Shown here piece after piece: positions 6,277 through 6,620 of a DNA stretch of 6,620 bases. The stretch lies in NCBI GenBank assembly GCA_030152275.1, contig JASLHF010000039.1, forward strand, positions 1-6,620, written 5' to 3'. A program made the translations under genes and the position numbers. The first letter of the stretch is position 1; every line of letters begins with the position of its first letter. Origin of the DNA: Acinetobacter sp. GTDB lineage: Bacteria > Pseudomonadota > Gammaproteobacteria > Pseudomonadales > Moraxellaceae. Below the pieces are notes generated by a model. The model saw only the letters and a list, made by a program, of their open reading frames with translations. It ran no database searches and was not told the DNA's origin.

Positions 6277-6289
6277 TTATCTATGCCAA
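6259..6289 (-). promoter_or_regulatory. Candidate promoter of the 515-residue gene
   Basis: On the minus strand TTGGCA (6289-6284) matches five of six -35 bases. TATATA (6264-6259) could be the -10 but with a long 19-bp spacer. Alternatively GATAAT (6281-6276), five of six to consensus, may act as -10 without a recognisable -35. Either way the transcript begins within or just after the palindrome. The exact element cannot be settled by reading. Confidence 0.4.
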
Positions 6290-6346
6290 AACGCATTCTG
6301 GGGTGGCATAAACTTCCAAATTCATGTAAATCTTTGCAGCTGCATC

Positions 6347-6493
6347 ATGCAGTGCAGTGCAGAAAAAATGCTGGAAAAGCAGCGTATTTTTGTGATGGAT
6401 ATGTCTAAACGGCAGTTCCTGATTGCCTGCTGGATACTATGGATAAGTGAGGTGGATAAGTGCGGTCTGGAAAAGGGGCAACAGTATGTCTAA
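6347..6493 (+). CDS. Doubtful 48-codon ORF
   Basis: The frame reads MQCSAEKMLEKQRIFVMDM and ends CGLEKGQQYV; a second in-frame ATG at 6368 would give 41 residues. It includes a hydrophobic run (FLIACWILWI), so if real it could be a single-pass membrane peptide. Neither ATG has a good Shine-Dalgarno sequence, and the frame is open upstream of the ATG as well, which weakens the case for a defined start. I resemble it to no known family. It may be chance. Confidence 0.15.
   Translation: MQCSAEKMLEKQRIFVMDMSKRQFLIACWILWISEVDKCGLEKGQQYV
6438..6459 (-). repeat. Two DnaA-box-like nonamers, 13 bp apart
   Basis: On the minus strand TTATCCACC (6459-6451) and TTATCCATA (6446-6438) each match eight of nine bases of the DnaA box TTATCCACA, in the same orientation. 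They lie in the longer direct repeat TGGATAAGTG of the plus strand. No AT-rich unwinding region or replication gene accompanies them, so an origin is not supported. Confidence 0.3.
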
Positions 6494-6597
6494 AAGCTAT
6501 TCATAAATGGCATTGGCCATGGTGTTTCAATATTTACAGCCAATTTGAATAAGGATTGATGTACAGATAATAAAACTAAAGGGAAATGCAGGAGTGC

Positions 6598-6617
6598 GCC
6601 TGCCTGATCAGGCAGGC
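6598..6617. repeat. Perfect 20-bp palindrome at the window edge
   Basis: GCCTGCCTGATCAGGCAGGC equals its own reverse complement. It could be the stem of an intrinsic terminator of a gene outside the window, but CAA follows it on the plus strand and no T-tract follows on the minus strand, so terminator function is not demonstrated. Its core is GATC. Confidence 0.5.
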
Positions 6618-6620
6618 CAA

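Larger units (their letters stand above)
6282..6620. other. Upstream region without a convincing gene
   Basis: Beyond the promoter of the 515-residue gene this stretch has no ORF of ordinary size. It contains a doubtful 48-codon plus-strand frame (6347-6493), a TGCAG-rich patch with a small CTGCA-TCA-TGCAG hairpin (6340-6352), two TGGATAAGTG direct repeats (6440-6449 and 6453-6462), and a perfect palindrome at the window end. No tRNA, rRNA or insertion-sequence end is visible. Confidence 0.5.

Overview
The window looks like chromosomal DNA of a gamma-proteobacterium of the Moraxellaceae, most likely Acinetobacter. This is inferred from moderate, slightly AT-rich composition, AT-rich intergenic spacers, and close similarity of both recognisable proteins to the MetH and PitA of enteric bacteria as I remember them. 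No database search was possible, so genus is inference and species is open.

Layout. (1) 1-2189, minus strand: the first 729 codons of metH, cobalamin-dependent methionine synthase, cut by the window edge inside the cap domain. (2) 2190-2632: a 443-bp divergent regulatory region. It holds a metH promoter candidate with a MetR-like site, two sigma70-type promoter candidates pointing to the transporter, a convincing two-repeat Pho box, and a farther cluster of Pho-type repeats. (3) 2633-4285, plus strand: a PitA-type low-affinity inorganic phosphate transporter, followed by an intrinsic terminator (4300-4326). (4) 4327-4606: a spacer without a convincing gene, containing two short overlapping minus-strand frames. 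(5) 4607-4642: a strong intrinsic terminator built on a perfect 30-bp palindrome, serving the next gene. (6) 4683-6230, minus strand: a 515-residue protein I cannot name. It has a Rossmann-like nucleotide-binding motif and a YxxxK motif recalling short-chain dehydrogenases, and its promoter region carries an 18-bp near-perfect palindrome. (7) 6277-6620: mostly non-coding, with a doubtful 48-codon ORF, paired DnaA-box-like motifs and a perfect 20-bp palindrome at the edge.

How it fits together. The three genes are separate transcription units: metH and pitA diverge, and pitA converges on the unknown gene, each of the latter two with its own terminator. They share no obvious pathway. The best regulatory signal is the Pho box over the pitA core promoter. 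Because its first repeat overlaps a TATAAT hexamer, the geometry favours PhoB repressing the low-affinity transporter during phosphate starvation, as reported for other Pit systems, rather than activating it. I found no evidence of a mobile element, CRISPR array, tRNA or rRNA, and no clear undescribed multi-gene system.
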